NCBI RefSeq assembly: GCF_024181225.1
Contig: NZ_CP051198.1
Span: 558,001-622,000, forward strand
From: Treponema sp. OMZ 787
GTDB taxonomy: Bacteria > Spirochaetota > Spirochaetia > Treponematales > Treponemataceae
Direction: 5' to 3'
Length of the DNA: 64,000 nt
The notes below the pieces were generated by a model that was not told the origin of the DNA, did not search any database, and saw nothing but the letters and a program-made list of their open reading frames with translations. Positions 29,750 through 38,829 of this stretch are shown here, piece after piece; position 1 is the stretch's first letter, and every line of letters begins with the position of its first letter. A program made the translations under genes and the position numbers.

Positions 29750-31273
29750 ATGAAGGTAAAACCTGTAACAGTAACCGGCAGCAGTTTAACAATCGAAGAT
29801 GTTGTAGCTGTCGCCCGACACGGTGCGGAAGTAAAGCTTTCCGCTGATGCAAAAAAAAGAATCAAGGATTCAAAGAAAATTGTAGACGACATCGTAAAAA
29901 GCGGTAAGCCTACCTACGGTATTTCGACCGGTTTTGGAGAATTATCCACCGTAACAATTACAAAGGATCAAAACGGTGCCTTGCAGAGAAACTTAATTTT
30001 AAGTCATGCCTGCGGTGTAGGCAATCCTTTCCCTGAGGACATAGTAAGAGCTATTATGCTTTTGAGATTGAACACACATGCAAGCGGTTTTTCCGGTGTA
30101 ACTCCCGCAGTGCCGGATATTCTTGTAGATATGCTTAATAAGGGAGTAACACCCTATGTACCCGAAAAAGGCTCTTTAGGTGCAAGCGGCGACTTGGCAA
30201 ACCTTGCCCATATCGCCCTCGTAATGATAGGGGAAGGCAAGGCTTATTATGAAGGTAAGCTGATGGCAGGAAAGGATGCACTTGCAAAAGCCGGGCTAAA
30301 GCCTGTTGTTCTTTCAGGAAAAGACGGACTTGGTATTATTAATGGTACGCCCGTAATGTCCGGTATCGGAGCCTTGGCGGTACATGATGCAGAGCAGCTC
30401 CTCAAAGCTGCAAACATGGGCGCTTCTTTGGTATTTGAAGCCTTTAGAGGTATCACAGCCGCCCTCGATCCCAGAATCCATAAATCCCGCCCCCACAAGG
30501 GACAGATGGATACAGCCGCCTTTATTCTTAAAATGTTAAAGGGCAGCTCTTCTATCAATACAAGAGAAAACGATGTTCAAGACCCCTATACTCTCAGGTG
30601 TGTTCCTCAGGTTCACGGAGCAAGTGCCGATGCTATCGCCTATGTCCGCAAGGTTCTTGAAGTTGAAATCAACTCTGTGACCGATAACCCGCTCGTATTC
30701 CCCGATAATAAAGATGTTATCTCAGGCGGAAACTTCCACGGCCAGCCCATTGCCATTACCATGGACTTCTTAGGCATAGCAGTAAGTGAACTTGCAAACA
30801 TAAGTGAAAGAAGAACGGAACGCCTTGTAAACCCGCAGTTAAACGGAGGCCTCCCTGCATTCTTGATAGAAAACGGCGGAGTCAATTCCGGCTTTATGAT
30901 TCCTCAGTATACGGCTGCATCCCTTGTTTCAGAAAACAAGGTATTGGCTCACCCTGCCAGCGTTGACTCTATTACCTCATCAGGAAATAAAGAAGACCAT
31001 GTAAGTATGGGAACAACCGCAGCCCGCAAGATTACCGAAATCGTTAAAAACGTACGCCATGTTCTTGCTATCGAATGGCTTACAGCCGCTCAAGCCTGCG
31101 ATTTACGCGGTATCAAAAAATACGGTAAGGGAACCGGCGAAATGATGAAGCTTATGAGAAAACACATTTCCACAGTTACCGAAGACCGCATTCTTTATGA
31201 TGACATTATGAAGGCTCTTGAGATTATTTCAAATGATGAAAACATCGAAATGATAGAAAAGGCTATTAAGTAA
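29750..31273 (+). CDS. hutH: Histidine ammonia-lyase
   Basis: Deaminates L-histidine to trans-urocanate and ammonia. 507 aa, the usual length. The Ala-Ser-Gly that cyclises into the MIO cofactor lies in KGSLGASGDLANLAHIALV near residues 143-146. Other family blocks are YGISTGFGE, QRNLILSHACGVG, QDPYTLRCVPQVHGAS and SSGNKEDHVSMG. Cytoplasmic. Ribosome site AAGGAG before ATG 29750. A good intrinsic terminator follows at 31301-31343. No hutU, hutI or transporter gene lies in this window, so urocanate may be an end product or be used elsewhere. Confidence 0.97.
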   Translation: MKVKPVTVTGSSLTIEDVVAVARHGAEVKLSADAKKRIKDSKKIVDDIVKSGKPTYGISTGFGELSTVTITKDQNGALQRNLILSHACGVGNPFPEDIVRAIMLLRLNTHASGFSGVTPAVPDILVDMLNKGVTPYVPEKGSLGASGDLANLAHIALVMIGEGKAYYEGKLMAGKDALAKAGLKPVVLSGKDGLGIINGTPVMSGIGALAVHDAEQLLKAANMGASLVFEAFRGITAALDPRIHKSRPHKGQMDTAAFILKMLKGSSSINTRENDVQDPYTLRCVPQVHGASADAIAYVRKVLEVEINSVTDNPLVFPDNKDVISGGNFHGQPIAITMDFLGIAVSELANISERRTERLVNPQLNGGLPAFLIENGGVNSGFMIPQYTAASLVSENKVLAHPASVDSITSSGNKEDHVSMGTTAARKITEIVKNVRHVLAIEWLTAAQACDLRGIKKYGKGTGEMMKLMRKHISTVTEDRILYDDIMKALEIISNDENIEMIEKAIK

Positions 31274-31300
31274 ATCGGTTTAACAACTAAGCCGGTTTAA

Positions 31301-31343
31301 AAAGCCCGTATCGGAAACATAAATCCGGTGCGGGCTTTTTTTA
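31301..31343 (+). terminator. Intrinsic terminator after hutH
   Basis: AAAGCCCG..TCGG and CCGG..CGGGCTTT pair across a 10-base loop and are followed by a run of seven T. Confidence 0.85.
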
Positions 31344-31457
31344 TTGAATAAAAGAGTTTTTTCTTATTTTTTTGCTTGTATTGATATATAATTATAGATA
31401 GAGATGTTGTTTTATGATCAAAACTATTTATGATGACGATTTTTTAGGAGGACGATT

Positions 31458-32167
31458 ATGAAAAGAAAAATTTTATTTGTTTTAATTTTAGCCGTGTTGT
31501 TTTCGGCATGTAAGATGAAGTTATCCGAAAATCCGGTATCGAACTCAGTGATTTAAATCCTAAGGATATTATTACCGCCCTTGCAGCCAACAGGGACGGC
31601 ATCTTTGTAGCGGTAAAAGTGATAACTAATGAAGGGCAACATGATGCGAAGTATATTATTAAAGTTATAAAATATCCTCATCAAAAACTAGAAGTTACCT
31701 CCGCGTCCGCTTCTGCAGCCGGAACGGTTACTATTGCAAAAAACATACCAACAGGACATCCTGATGTGACTCCCGGCGGAACAGATCCTGCTTGGACGGA
31801 AAATACAGCAAATGCATACATTGAAGAAAACCTTAACGCCCTATATATTCATGAAGGTGTTTTGTACGGTCTCATAACCAAACAAAAGGGAAAAATGGAC
31901 ACCATATATTCCACTGAAACATCGGGAGAATTTGCTCCTTACCGTTTTATTGCAATGAAACCGGGCAAACTTGTAATAGCCTCTGACGGTTATTACGGTC
32001 AAAAAAGGGATGTAGGAACAACAACTCAGACATTGATTAACAAAAATAAGGTTTTCGTATTCGATATAGGAAAGTGGAGTAATCCCGTTATACAACAAGT
32101 TGCTAATGAAGTTAAGTTTTCAAAAGAAATAGACCATAGCAGCGGTAGCGGCTTTAGTTGGAAGTAG
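31458..32167 (+). pseudogene. Lipoprotein gene broken by a frameshift
   Basis: ATG 31458, with AGGAGG upstream, starts a lipoprotein signal MKRKILFVLILAVLFSACKM and stops at TAA 31554-31556 after 32 codons. From about 31535 the frame two bases further reads GIELSDLNPKDIITALAANR and continues without a stop through VKVITNEGQHDAKYIIK to 32167. The two halves join naturally as ...LSENP-GIELSD... if one base is restored near 31533-31535. The downstream part is a secreted-type protein of about 210 residues that I cannot assign. A one-base deletion, or a sequencing error, explains the pattern. A GTG at 31619 could start a shorter product but has no ribosome site. Confidence 0.75.
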
Positions 32168-32324
32168 GCAAATAAAATTATTATAAGTATTTACGTTCCG
32201 GCAACCGAGGTAATTCTTGAGGTTAAATTTAGGTAAATAAGTTGCAGGTTGCTTGTTTTTTATGAACGGATATAGTAAAATGAATCTTGCATTTATATTA
32301 AAATATGTTGATAAGGAGAATAAA

Positions 32325-33686
32325 ATGATGAAAAACGAAAGCGTATTTTTAAAAGTTTTTTTTATTATGGCTGTGATTTTTATGGTTTCTGTTATGACCG
32401 GCTGTCCTTCATCTATGGGAAACGGCGGTGCAGTTGGTGAAACAGGGCCTATTACCGGGTACTTTATTGACTCACCGGTCAAAGGTTTAAACTATAGAAC
32501 ATCTTCAGGAAAAGAAGGTAAGACCGATGAAAATGGGGCATTTAAGTATAATGAAGGTGAGAAAATAGAATTTTTTATCGGTAAAACCGGTATTGGTCTT
32601 GCTGTGAAAGGAAAAAAAGTTATAACGCCTCTCACCGTAACAGGTGCTGAAAACTATTTGGGCGTATCGGATAATTCAAAAGCTGCCTTAAATTTAGTAA
32701 AGCTTTTAATGTCAATCGATGATAAGACAAACGGCGGCGGTATGAATATATCTTCTGATCTCGATAATCTTGATATTTCGAATTTTAAAGACTTACTTAA
32801 AAACAATGTAGAAAATCTTCATACAGAGATAAAAAAAATTAAAACGGATATCAATGCTTTACCTAATAATTCAGAAGTTCAACAGCATTTGGAAATCTCT
32901 AATGCACATATTAACACTATTGAAAACTCTCAAACCGGAGACAATCTTTTTATCACTGTAAAAGTTCCTGAATCCCTTAAAGGAAAAAGAGTGCAATTTC
33001 ATTATCATGCTGATGCTTTTACAGGCTCATATGCATCAGGAAAAACCATAGACGTTCCTGAAAACTGTATAATTTCTTTTTCCGAAAAACTTCATAAGGC
33101 AAACTGGAGTCTTAATTTAAACTATTTGAGTAATAGCAGAACCGTATCGCCAGGGGACCTTTTTTGCTATTATACTCCGAAAGGATTTAGCTCAACTGCT
33201 GTATTAGGTTATCCTTTGGATATGAAAAATGGAGAGGTAAAAAGCTTACAGGCCGACTTTACAAATTCAAGTATGGTAAAGACAATACAGAGTGATGAAT
33301 TGTTTACAGTTTCCGGTATCATTGAGGTTCCTAAAATGCTGCCGGATGGGACAGACCTTGAGAAATTATCCTTTGGAAATATCGATAAAACTCTTTTTGT
33401 TAATATGTTTAAAGAAGCAGAGGGCGAAAATGGATTCGCTTCTATTACTATGAATCCGAAAGTTACCAATTACGAAGTAAAAGGAAATAATTTGGAAATA
33501 CCTTATAGCTTTCAGCTTCCCAAAAATGTGTATTACACCTTACAGGGCTACGCAGAAACAAAAAAAAGACAGGGCAAAAATAAATATATAATCGTTCCGA
33601 GAATTGATTCCCCACGCGTACACGCAGATAATTGTGAAAATATCCGCTTAACTGCACAAAGAGGATGGGAGTTATATACTCGTTAA
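32325..33686 (+). CDS. Surface/periplasmic lipoprotein with adhesin-type N-terminal module
   Basis: 453 aa. Signal with lipobox (MVSVMTGC, Cys near residue 27). The next 60 residues (GYFIDSPVKGLNYRTSSGKE, TDENGAFKYNEGEKIEFFIG, ITPLTV) form the module found at the start of many bacterial outer-membrane lipoproteins. That module is followed by a helical segment and a beta-rich C-terminal region without recognisable enzymatic motif. The start ATG 32325 is chosen for AAGGAG 6 bases upstream; the upstream frame extension has no ribosome site. Follows the frameshifted lipoprotein by 157 bases. A bidirectional terminator closes it at 33728-33758. Confidence 0.78.
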   Translation: MMKNESVFLKVFFIMAVIFMVSVMTGCPSSMGNGGAVGETGPITGYFIDSPVKGLNYRTSSGKEGKTDENGAFKYNEGEKIEFFIGKTGIGLAVKGKKVITPLTVTGAENYLGVSDNSKAALNLVKLLMSIDDKTNGGGMNISSDLDNLDISNFKDLLKNNVENLHTEIKKIKTDINALPNNSEVQQHLEISNAHINTIENSQTGDNLFITVKVPESLKGKRVQFHYHADAFTGSYASGKTIDVPENCIISFSEKLHKANWSLNLNYLSNSRTVSPGDLFCYYTPKGFSSTAVLGYPLDMKNGEVKSLQADFTNSSMVKTIQSDELFTVSGIIEVPKMLPDGTDLEKLSFGNIDKTLFVNMFKEAEGENGFASITMNPKVTNYEVKGNNLEIPYSFQLPKNVYYTLQGYAETKKRQGKNKYIIVPRIDSPRVHADNCENIRLTAQRGWELYTR

Positions 33687-33727
33687 GATTTTATATTACA
33701 TATATTGCACTTAACGATAGTTTAATA

Positions 33728-33758
33728 AAAAAGACGGCTTTGATGCCGTCTTTTTTTG
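33728..33758. terminator. Bidirectional intrinsic terminator
   Basis: AAAAGACGGC-TTTGAT-GCCGTCTTTTTTT works on both strands. It ends the lipoprotein gene (plus) and the acc operon (minus), which converge here. Confidence 0.85.
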
Positions 33759-33770
33759 CGTTAAAAGCAC

Positions 33771-34688
33771 TTATTCCGAATACTTTCCTATGCTTCTTAT
33801 TTTTTTGCTTCGGTATTTTACCAAAACGGCGGGGTCGCGTTTTGTAAGGTCGGCTAAATCCTTTAGGATTTGCTGCTTTATAGCCTCTGCGGTTTGTTTG
33901 GGATCGATGTGGGCTCCTTTTTCGGGTTCGGGGATGATGCCGTTTATTACCTTTAGGTCAAGAACTTCTTGGCTGGTAATTTTAAGCATGGCGGCGGCAT
34001 CCTTTGCCCTGCTTGAATCCCTCAATAGGATTGAAGCGCAGCCTTCAGGGGATATAACCGAGAAAATGGCGTTTTCAAGCATATAAATCTTGTCGCCGAC
34101 TCCTATGCCGAGGGCTCCGCCTGAGCCTCCTTCACCGATGATTATGCAGATAACCGGCGTTTTTAGACGGCTGAATTCGCGCAAGTTAAAGGCAATGGCC
34201 TCTCCGATTCCTCTTTCTTCGGCTCCGAGGCCGGGGTAGGCCCCTTGGGTGTCGATAAAGGTTATAATCGGTCTTTTGAACTTTTCGGCCTGTTTTGCAA
34301 GGCGCATGGCTTTGCGGTAGCCTTCGGGGTTTGCCATACCTCCGTTTCTGTCGATGGTTTCGCGCAAGTTTCTTCCCTTTTGCGTCCCGATTACTGTAAC
34401 CGGCATTCCGTCGATAAAGCCTATTCCGCCTATCATGGCCGGGTCATCTCCGAAAAAGCGGTCTCCGTGGAGCTCGGTAAAATTATCGAAAATCAAATTG
34501 ATGTAGTCCAAGGTTCTGGGCCTGTCGCTGTGGCGGGCAAGCTCAACCCTTTCCCATGTTTTTGAAAGAGCCGTTGAACTTTCAAGTTTAGCGTTTATCT
34601 TTGCAAGCTCTTCGCTTATATCAAGCCCCGCCTTTTGGGCTATATCTTTTAAATTATTTAATAAATTAGTTTGATCCGTATTGCTCAT
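33771..34688 (-). CDS. accA: Acetyl-CoA carboxylase carboxyltransferase subunit alpha
   Basis: Alpha half of the carboxyltransferase that moves CO2 from biotin to acetyl-CoA to make malonyl-CoA. 305 aa. Signature blocks: ARHSDRPRTLDYINLIFDNF, ELHGDRFFGDDPAMIGGIG, PIITFIDTQGAYPGLGAEER and IGEGGSGGALGIGVGDKIYM (oxyanion-hole glycines). ATG 34688 follows GGAGGAAG. Last gene of accB-accC-accD-accA. Confidence 0.97.
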   Translation of the reverse strand: MSNTDQTNLLNNLKDIAQKAGLDISEELAKINAKLESSTALSKTWERVELARHSDRPRTLDYINLIFDNFTELHGDRFFGDDPAMIGGIGFIDGMPVTVIGTQKGRNLRETIDRNGGMANPEGYRKAMRLAKQAEKFKRPIITFIDTQGAYPGLGAEERGIGEAIAFNLREFSRLKTPVICIIIGEGGSGGALGIGVGDKIYMLENAIFSVISPEGCASILLRDSSRAKDAAAMLKITSQEVLDLKVINGIIPEPEKGAHIDPKQTAEAIKQQILKDLADLTKRDPAVLVKYRSKKIRSIGKYSE

Positions 34689-34708
34689 GCACTTCCTCCA
34701 TAAAAACT

Positions 34709-35500
34709 TTAGGCCTTTTTCTTCTTAGGGGCTTCTTTTAGGACTAGGCTGTGAGCATCAATCATGCGGGCAAAAAACTGCCTTTGTTCTTGACGCGGTA
34801 CTATACAGTCTACAAAGCCCTTTTCCATCTGAAATTCGGCACGCTGAAAACCTTCGGGGAGCTGCTGGCGGATGGTGCCTTCGATAACTCTGGGGCCTGC
34901 AAAGCCGATGAGGGCTCCCGGTTCTGCTGCAGTTATGTCTCCGAGCATGGCAAAACTTGCCGTAACGCCTCCCGTGGTCGGATCGCAGAGCATTATAAAA
35001 AGAGGAACGCCCTTTTCATCCAATTCGGCGGCTGCACTTGAGGTCTTGGCCATCTGCATAAGCGAAAAAAGCCCTTCCTGCATTCTCGCTCCGCCTGAGG
35101 TTGCATAGATAATAACGGGGATTCTTTCGGCCGCTCCCTTTAACATTAGCCGCGAAATTTTCTCTCCTACAACCGAGCCCATCGAGCCTCCCATAAAGTG
35201 AAAGGACATAAGGGCCAAAAGGGCATCCCTTCCCTTAATCTTGCAGGAACCCGTAATTACGGCCTCGTTTAAGGCTGCCTTTTCTTCGGCGGCCGATATT
35301 TTTTCTTCATAGCCTTCCATTTCGATGGGGTTACAGGTTTTCAGGTTTGCATACAGCTCCTGAAAGGAATTTTCATCCGTCAGATAGGTAATCCTCTGCC
35401 TCGGTTCTATGCGCAAATGGCAATTACAATGAGGGCAGACCATCAGGTTATCTGTAAACACCTCTTCATCATATGATACTTTACAACTAGGACAATCCAT
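34709..35500 (-). CDS. accD: Acetyl-CoA carboxylase carboxyltransferase subunit beta
   Basis: Beta half of the carboxyltransferase. 263 aa. The N-terminal zinc ribbon is intact (CPSC at 3-6 and CPHC at 22-25). The crotonase-like core has YATSGGARMQEGLFSLMQMAKTS split as family blocks near 135-155 and DPTTGGVTASFAMLGD near 185. The C-terminus is lysine-rich. It lies between accC (16 bases upstream) and accA (20 bases downstream) and has AAGGAG before its ATG. Confidence 0.97.
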   Translation of the reverse strand: MDCPSCKVSYDEEVFTDNLMVCPHCNCHLRIEPRQRITYLTDENSFQELYANLKTCNPIEMEGYEEKISAAEEKAALNEAVITGSCKIKGRDALLALMSFHFMGGSMGSVVGEKISRLMLKGAAERIPVIIYATSGGARMQEGLFSLMQMAKTSSAAAELDEKGVPLFIMLCDPTTGGVTASFAMLGDITAAEPGALIGFAGPRVIEGTIRQQLPEGFQRAEFQMEKGFVDCIVPRQEQRQFFARMIDAHSLVLKEAPKKKKA

Positions 35501-35516
35501 AATTTGTCAAAACTCC

Positions 35517-36836
35517 TTATTTACTTCCAAAAAGCTCTTCATAGAGCCCGGTACCGAAAACACCGGATTTGAACTTTTTTGAGTTAAGTATAATCTTTTG
35601 TTCTTCGATATTGCAAGTAATGCCTTCAATTTTAAGCTCGTCCAGGGCACAAAGCAGCTTTTGAATGGCATTAGCCCTGTCTGCCCCGTGAACGATGAGC
35701 TTAGCCGTCATCGAATCATAAAAGGGAACAACCGAGTAACCCTGATATAAAAAGCTGTCAAAGCGTACACCGTTTCCGCCGGGAACCGTCAAGTTTTTGA
35801 TAAGGCCGGGAGAGCGGGCGTTTATTCTGGCCTCGATGGCCCAGCCCTTGGTAGGCAGGATGCCTTGGGCAAACTTCATGTTCCCGCCTGTACAAACGCG
35901 GATTTGTTCTGCAATTATATCGGTGCCTGTAATCATCTCCGAAACGGGGTGCTCGACCTGAATTCGGGCGTTTACCTCCATAAAGTAGAAATTGTTGCCC
36001 GATACAAGAAACTCGATTGTGCCTGCCCCGCGGTATTTAAGAGAAGAAAAGAGGCTGACGGCTCCCTTACACATGGCTTCGCGCATTTCCTCTGTTACTG
36101 CCGGAGAAGGACTTTCTTCTATCAACTTTTGATGATTTTTTTGAACAGAGCAGTCTCTTTCGCCTAGGACGGAAACGGCTCCCTTTCCGTTGCCTACGAT
36201 TTGAAGCTCGACATGGCGCGGGTCTACGAGGTATTTTTCGATATAAACTGTGCCGTCTGCAAAGTTGGCCTCGGCTTCTGCGGAAGCGATTTTTAGGTTT
36301 TCTGCCAGCTCCGATTCCTTATAAACTATGCGCATTCCCTTTCCGCCGCCGCCTGAGGCTGCCTTTATGATGACGGGATAACCGCATTTTTCGGCAGTTT
36401 TTTTGGCTTCTTCCAATTCCTTTATAGCTCCGTCCGAGCCGGGGGTTACTGGAAGGCCGCTTTTTACGGCGGTTTCACGGGCCCGTACCTTGTCGCCCAG
36501 CATTTCGATTGTGTCGGGTTTAGGGCCTATCCAAAAAAGTCCTGAGTTTTCTACCTCGCGGGCGAAACTTGCGTTGTCGGATAAAAAGCCTACTCCCGGA
36601 TGAACGGCCTCGCAGGAAGTGCAGAGGGCTGCCGTGATAAGGGCTTCCTTGTTGAGGTAGCTTTTAGCCGACGGGGGCGGGCCTATGCAGACGGCCTCAT
36701 CAGCCAAAAGAACATGGAGGCAGTCCTTGTCCGCCGTGGAGTAAACGGCTACGGTTTTTATTCCCATTTCGCGGCAGGAGCGGATAACCCTCACGGCAAT
36801 CTCGCCCCTGTTGGCGATAAGTATTTTTTTTATCAT
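35517..36836 (-). CDS. accC: Biotin carboxylase subunit of acetyl-CoA carboxylase
   Basis: ATP-dependent carboxylation of the biotin on BCCP. 439 aa. ATP-grasp features are clear: KILIANRGEIAVRVIRSCRE at the N-terminus, the glycine-rich lid KAASGGGGKGMRIV near 160, ERDCSVQKNHQKLIEE near 235 and the catalytic FMEVNARIQVEHPVSEMITG near 288. Starts 10 bases after accB. The gene is complete and no residue of the signature is missing. Confidence 0.97.
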   Translation of the reverse strand: MIKKILIANRGEIAVRVIRSCREMGIKTVAVYSTADKDCLHVLLADEAVCIGPPPSAKSYLNKEALITAALCTSCEAVHPGVGFLSDNASFAREVENSGLFWIGPKPDTIEMLGDKVRARETAVKSGLPVTPGSDGAIKELEEAKKTAEKCGYPVIIKAASGGGGKGMRIVYKESELAENLKIASAEAEANFADGTVYIEKYLVDPRHVELQIVGNGKGAVSVLGERDCSVQKNHQKLIEESPSPAVTEEMREAMCKGAVSLFSSLKYRGAGTIEFLVSGNNFYFMEVNARIQVEHPVSEMITGTDIIAEQIRVCTGGNMKFAQGILPTKGWAIEARINARSPGLIKNLTVPGGNGVRFDSFLYQGYSVVPFYDSMTAKLIVHGADRANAIQKLLCALDELKIEGITCNIEEQKIILNSKKFKSGVFGTGLYEELFGSK

Positions 36837-36846
36837 AGGAACCTGC

Positions 36847-37398
36847 CTACTTAGCCTTTATCTTAAACAAGACTTGATCGAATTCGACAAGGTCTCCGTT
36901 TGAAACCAAGATTTCTTCGACAATTCCGTCATGGTCGCATTCGAGGGTGTTCATCATCTTCATGGCCTCAAGCACGCAAAGGGGTTGACCTTTTTTTACC
37001 GTGCCGCCTTTTTCGACATAGGGCGGAGAATCGGGAGACGGAGCCCTGTAAAAGGTTCCGACGATGGGGCTTTTTACCTCGATTAGGCCGGCCGATGAAG
37101 ATGCAGGGGCCGCTTGGGCCGGAGCTTCTACAACAGGGCTTGCCGGTTGAGGTACCGGTACTTGAACTCCGGCAGCAGCGGTCTGAGGCACGCCCTGAAA
37201 ACCTGCTTGGAAAGCTGCCGGCATAGCCAAAGGCATGGGATAGGCAGCCTGTGCTCCTGCCTGAGCTGCAACTTCCTTTTTAGGAAAGGCTCCTTCTTTT
37301 TTTAAGACAAGCTCGCAGTCGTCCTGCTTTATCTGCAAGAACACTGTATCGCCTTTTTCAAATTGTTCTATCACCTTTAAAATAAAATCTTCTTTCAT
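36847..37398 (-). CDS. accB: Biotin carboxyl carrier protein of acetyl-CoA carboxylase
   Basis: 183 aa. An N-terminal helical domain is followed by an Ala/Pro-rich linker (about residues 40-105) and the biotinyl domain with the biotin site EAMKMMN near residue 144. GTVKKGQPLCVLEAMKMMNT is the canonical block. ATG 37398 has AAGGAGA upstream. First gene of the acc operon, controlled from the promoter/operator at 37451-37488. Confidence 0.96.
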   Translation of the reverse strand: MKEDFILKVIEQFEKGDTVFLQIKQDDCELVLKKEGAFPKKEVAAQAGAQAAYPMPLAMPAAFQAGFQGVPQTAAAGVQVPVPQPASPVVEAPAQAAPASSSAGLIEVKSPIVGTFYRAPSPDSPPYVEKGGTVKKGQPLCVLEAMKMMNTLECDHDGIVEEILVSNGDLVEFDQVLFKIKAK

Positions 37399-37450
37399 GA
37401 AATCTCCTTAAAGTTTTATTTATGTTTATTTAACCGTTAATGCTATTTAA

Positions 37451-37488
37451 GATAGACATTTTATCAGTATGTAGATAGTATGTCTATC
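37451..37488 (-). promoter_or_regulatory. acc operon promoter overlapped by two palindromes
   Basis: Minus strand promoter TAGACA (37486-37481), 17-base spacer, TAAAAT (37463-37458). Two related palindromes lie on it: GATAG-N5-CTATC at 37474-37488 covers the -35, and GATAG-N5-TTATC at 37451-37465 covers the -10 and start point. In addition the outer 9 bases GATAGACAT and ATGTCTATC are exact inverted copies. This is the layout of a repressor operator. The fabH promoter shares part of the motif. Confidence 0.65.
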
Positions 37489-37524
37489 CCTTATGAAAAT
37501 TACCGATAATCTGTTTTTACCATT

Positions 37525-38784
37525 TTAAATCTTTTCATACATTCCGTTTGTATCCCGCTTATAAAATATCCAGTTTTTTGCTTTTGCGGCTTCAAAGGCG
37601 GTTTTCAGTTTGGCGGAAGAAGTAAAGTCCGTTACATTTTTTTCCGGAACATCGTTTCTTTCACGATATATACAGGCTTTGCCCGCTTCGTTTTGTTTTC
37701 TGTCAGGCAAAGCGGTGAATATCCGTATAAAGGATTTTTCGTTTAAGCGGTTGCCGTAACAGTCCAGTCCCTGTAAAACGTTTACCGCCGGTAATTCGAT
37801 GGCTGTAAGTTTATTGTTGGAGCAGTCCAGCGTTTGTAAAGTGCTTATGCCGCTCATATCGAGGGCGGCAAGTTGATTGCCGGCACACCACAGTTCGCGC
37901 AATGAGGAAAGATTTTTTATATTAAGCACTGTCAGTTGATTGGAGACGCAAATCAAATACCGTAAAGCGGTCAAACCTTGCACATTGAGTGAGGTAAGCT
38001 GATTTTCGGAACAGTCAAGCACAGCCAAAGCCGTTAAGCCATGTACATTAAGAGAGGTCAGCTGATTGAAAGGGCAGGACAATTCACGTAAAGCAGTCAA
38101 ACCGTGCATGTCAAGCGAAGTAAGCTGATTGTCATGACAGTCCAATTCATCTAAAGCACTCAAACTCTGCACGTTAAGCGAAGTAAGCCGATTTTGGGAA
38201 CAATCCAGCTTCTGTAAAGCGGTCAAACCTTGCACATTGAGTGAGGTAAGCCGATTCCTATCGCAAAAAAGTGCCCACAACATGGTTAAATTCCGCACAT
38301 CGAGTGAAGTCAGCCGATTTTCGGAACACTCAAGTTTTTCCAAAGCGGTCAAACCCTGTATATCAAGTGAGGTAAGCCCATTATCGGAACAGTCAAGTTT
38401 CTTTAAAGCGGTTAACCCCCGCACATCCAGTGAGGTAAGTTGATTGGCGGCACACTCCAGCCGGTTTAAGTCAGGCAAGTTCCGTACATCAAGCGAGGTA
38501 AGCTGATTTTCGGAACAATACAGTTCGGTAATTGCTCCTTTTAAGACAACTCTTGTTTCCGTTGGCGTGAGTGTTGTCTTTTCACCGCTCGGTAATTCCG
38601 TAACCGTGCAGCCTTCAACCTGTATTGCGGAACCATCGGCAGTTACCGCTTTCACGGCTATCTCGTTTGTATCGTAATCGTAGCTTATACCGAGTATCGC
38701 CGCGCCTGTTTTGTCAGCCTCCTCCGCATGCACCGTGCCTACCAGCAATCCTGCGGTAAGCAGTACCGTAAAAAATTTTTTCAT
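37525..38784 (-). CDS. Secreted leucine-rich-repeat protein, paralogue 1
   Basis: 419 aa. Sec signal (MKKFFTVLLTAGLLVGTVHA), a short beta domain, then about twelve 21-residue LRR units of the form LTSLDVRGLTALKKLDCSDN, with Cys at a fixed position, and a conserved C-terminal cap ending IFYKRDTNGMYEKI. Such repeats build a curved solenoid and usually bind proteins; in oral treponemes LRR proteins are surface or periplasmic and linked to adherence. No lipobox. Tandem with a close paralogue (38830-40032), whose N- and C-termini are nearly the same, so the pair arose by duplication and the DNA repeats can recombine. Confidence 0.85.
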   Translation of the reverse strand: MKKFFTVLLTAGLLVGTVHAEEADKTGAAILGISYDYDTNEIAVKAVTADGSAIQVEGCTVTELPSGEKTTLTPTETRVVLKGAITELYCSENQLTSLDVRNLPDLNRLECAANQLTSLDVRGLTALKKLDCSDNGLTSLDIQGLTALEKLECSENRLTSLDVRNLTMLWALFCDRNRLTSLNVQGLTALQKLDCSQNRLTSLNVQSLSALDELDCHDNQLTSLDMHGLTALRELSCPFNQLTSLNVHGLTALAVLDCSENQLTSLNVQGLTALRYLICVSNQLTVLNIKNLSSLRELWCAGNQLAALDMSGISTLQTLDCSNNKLTAIELPAVNVLQGLDCYGNRLNEKSFIRIFTALPDRKQNEAGKACIYRERNDVPEKNVTDFTSSAKLKTAFEAAKAKNWIFYKRDTNGMYEKI

Positions 38785-38829
38785 ATTTACCCCCTTGGTT
38801 TAATTCTTAATTTGTAATTCATAATTAAA

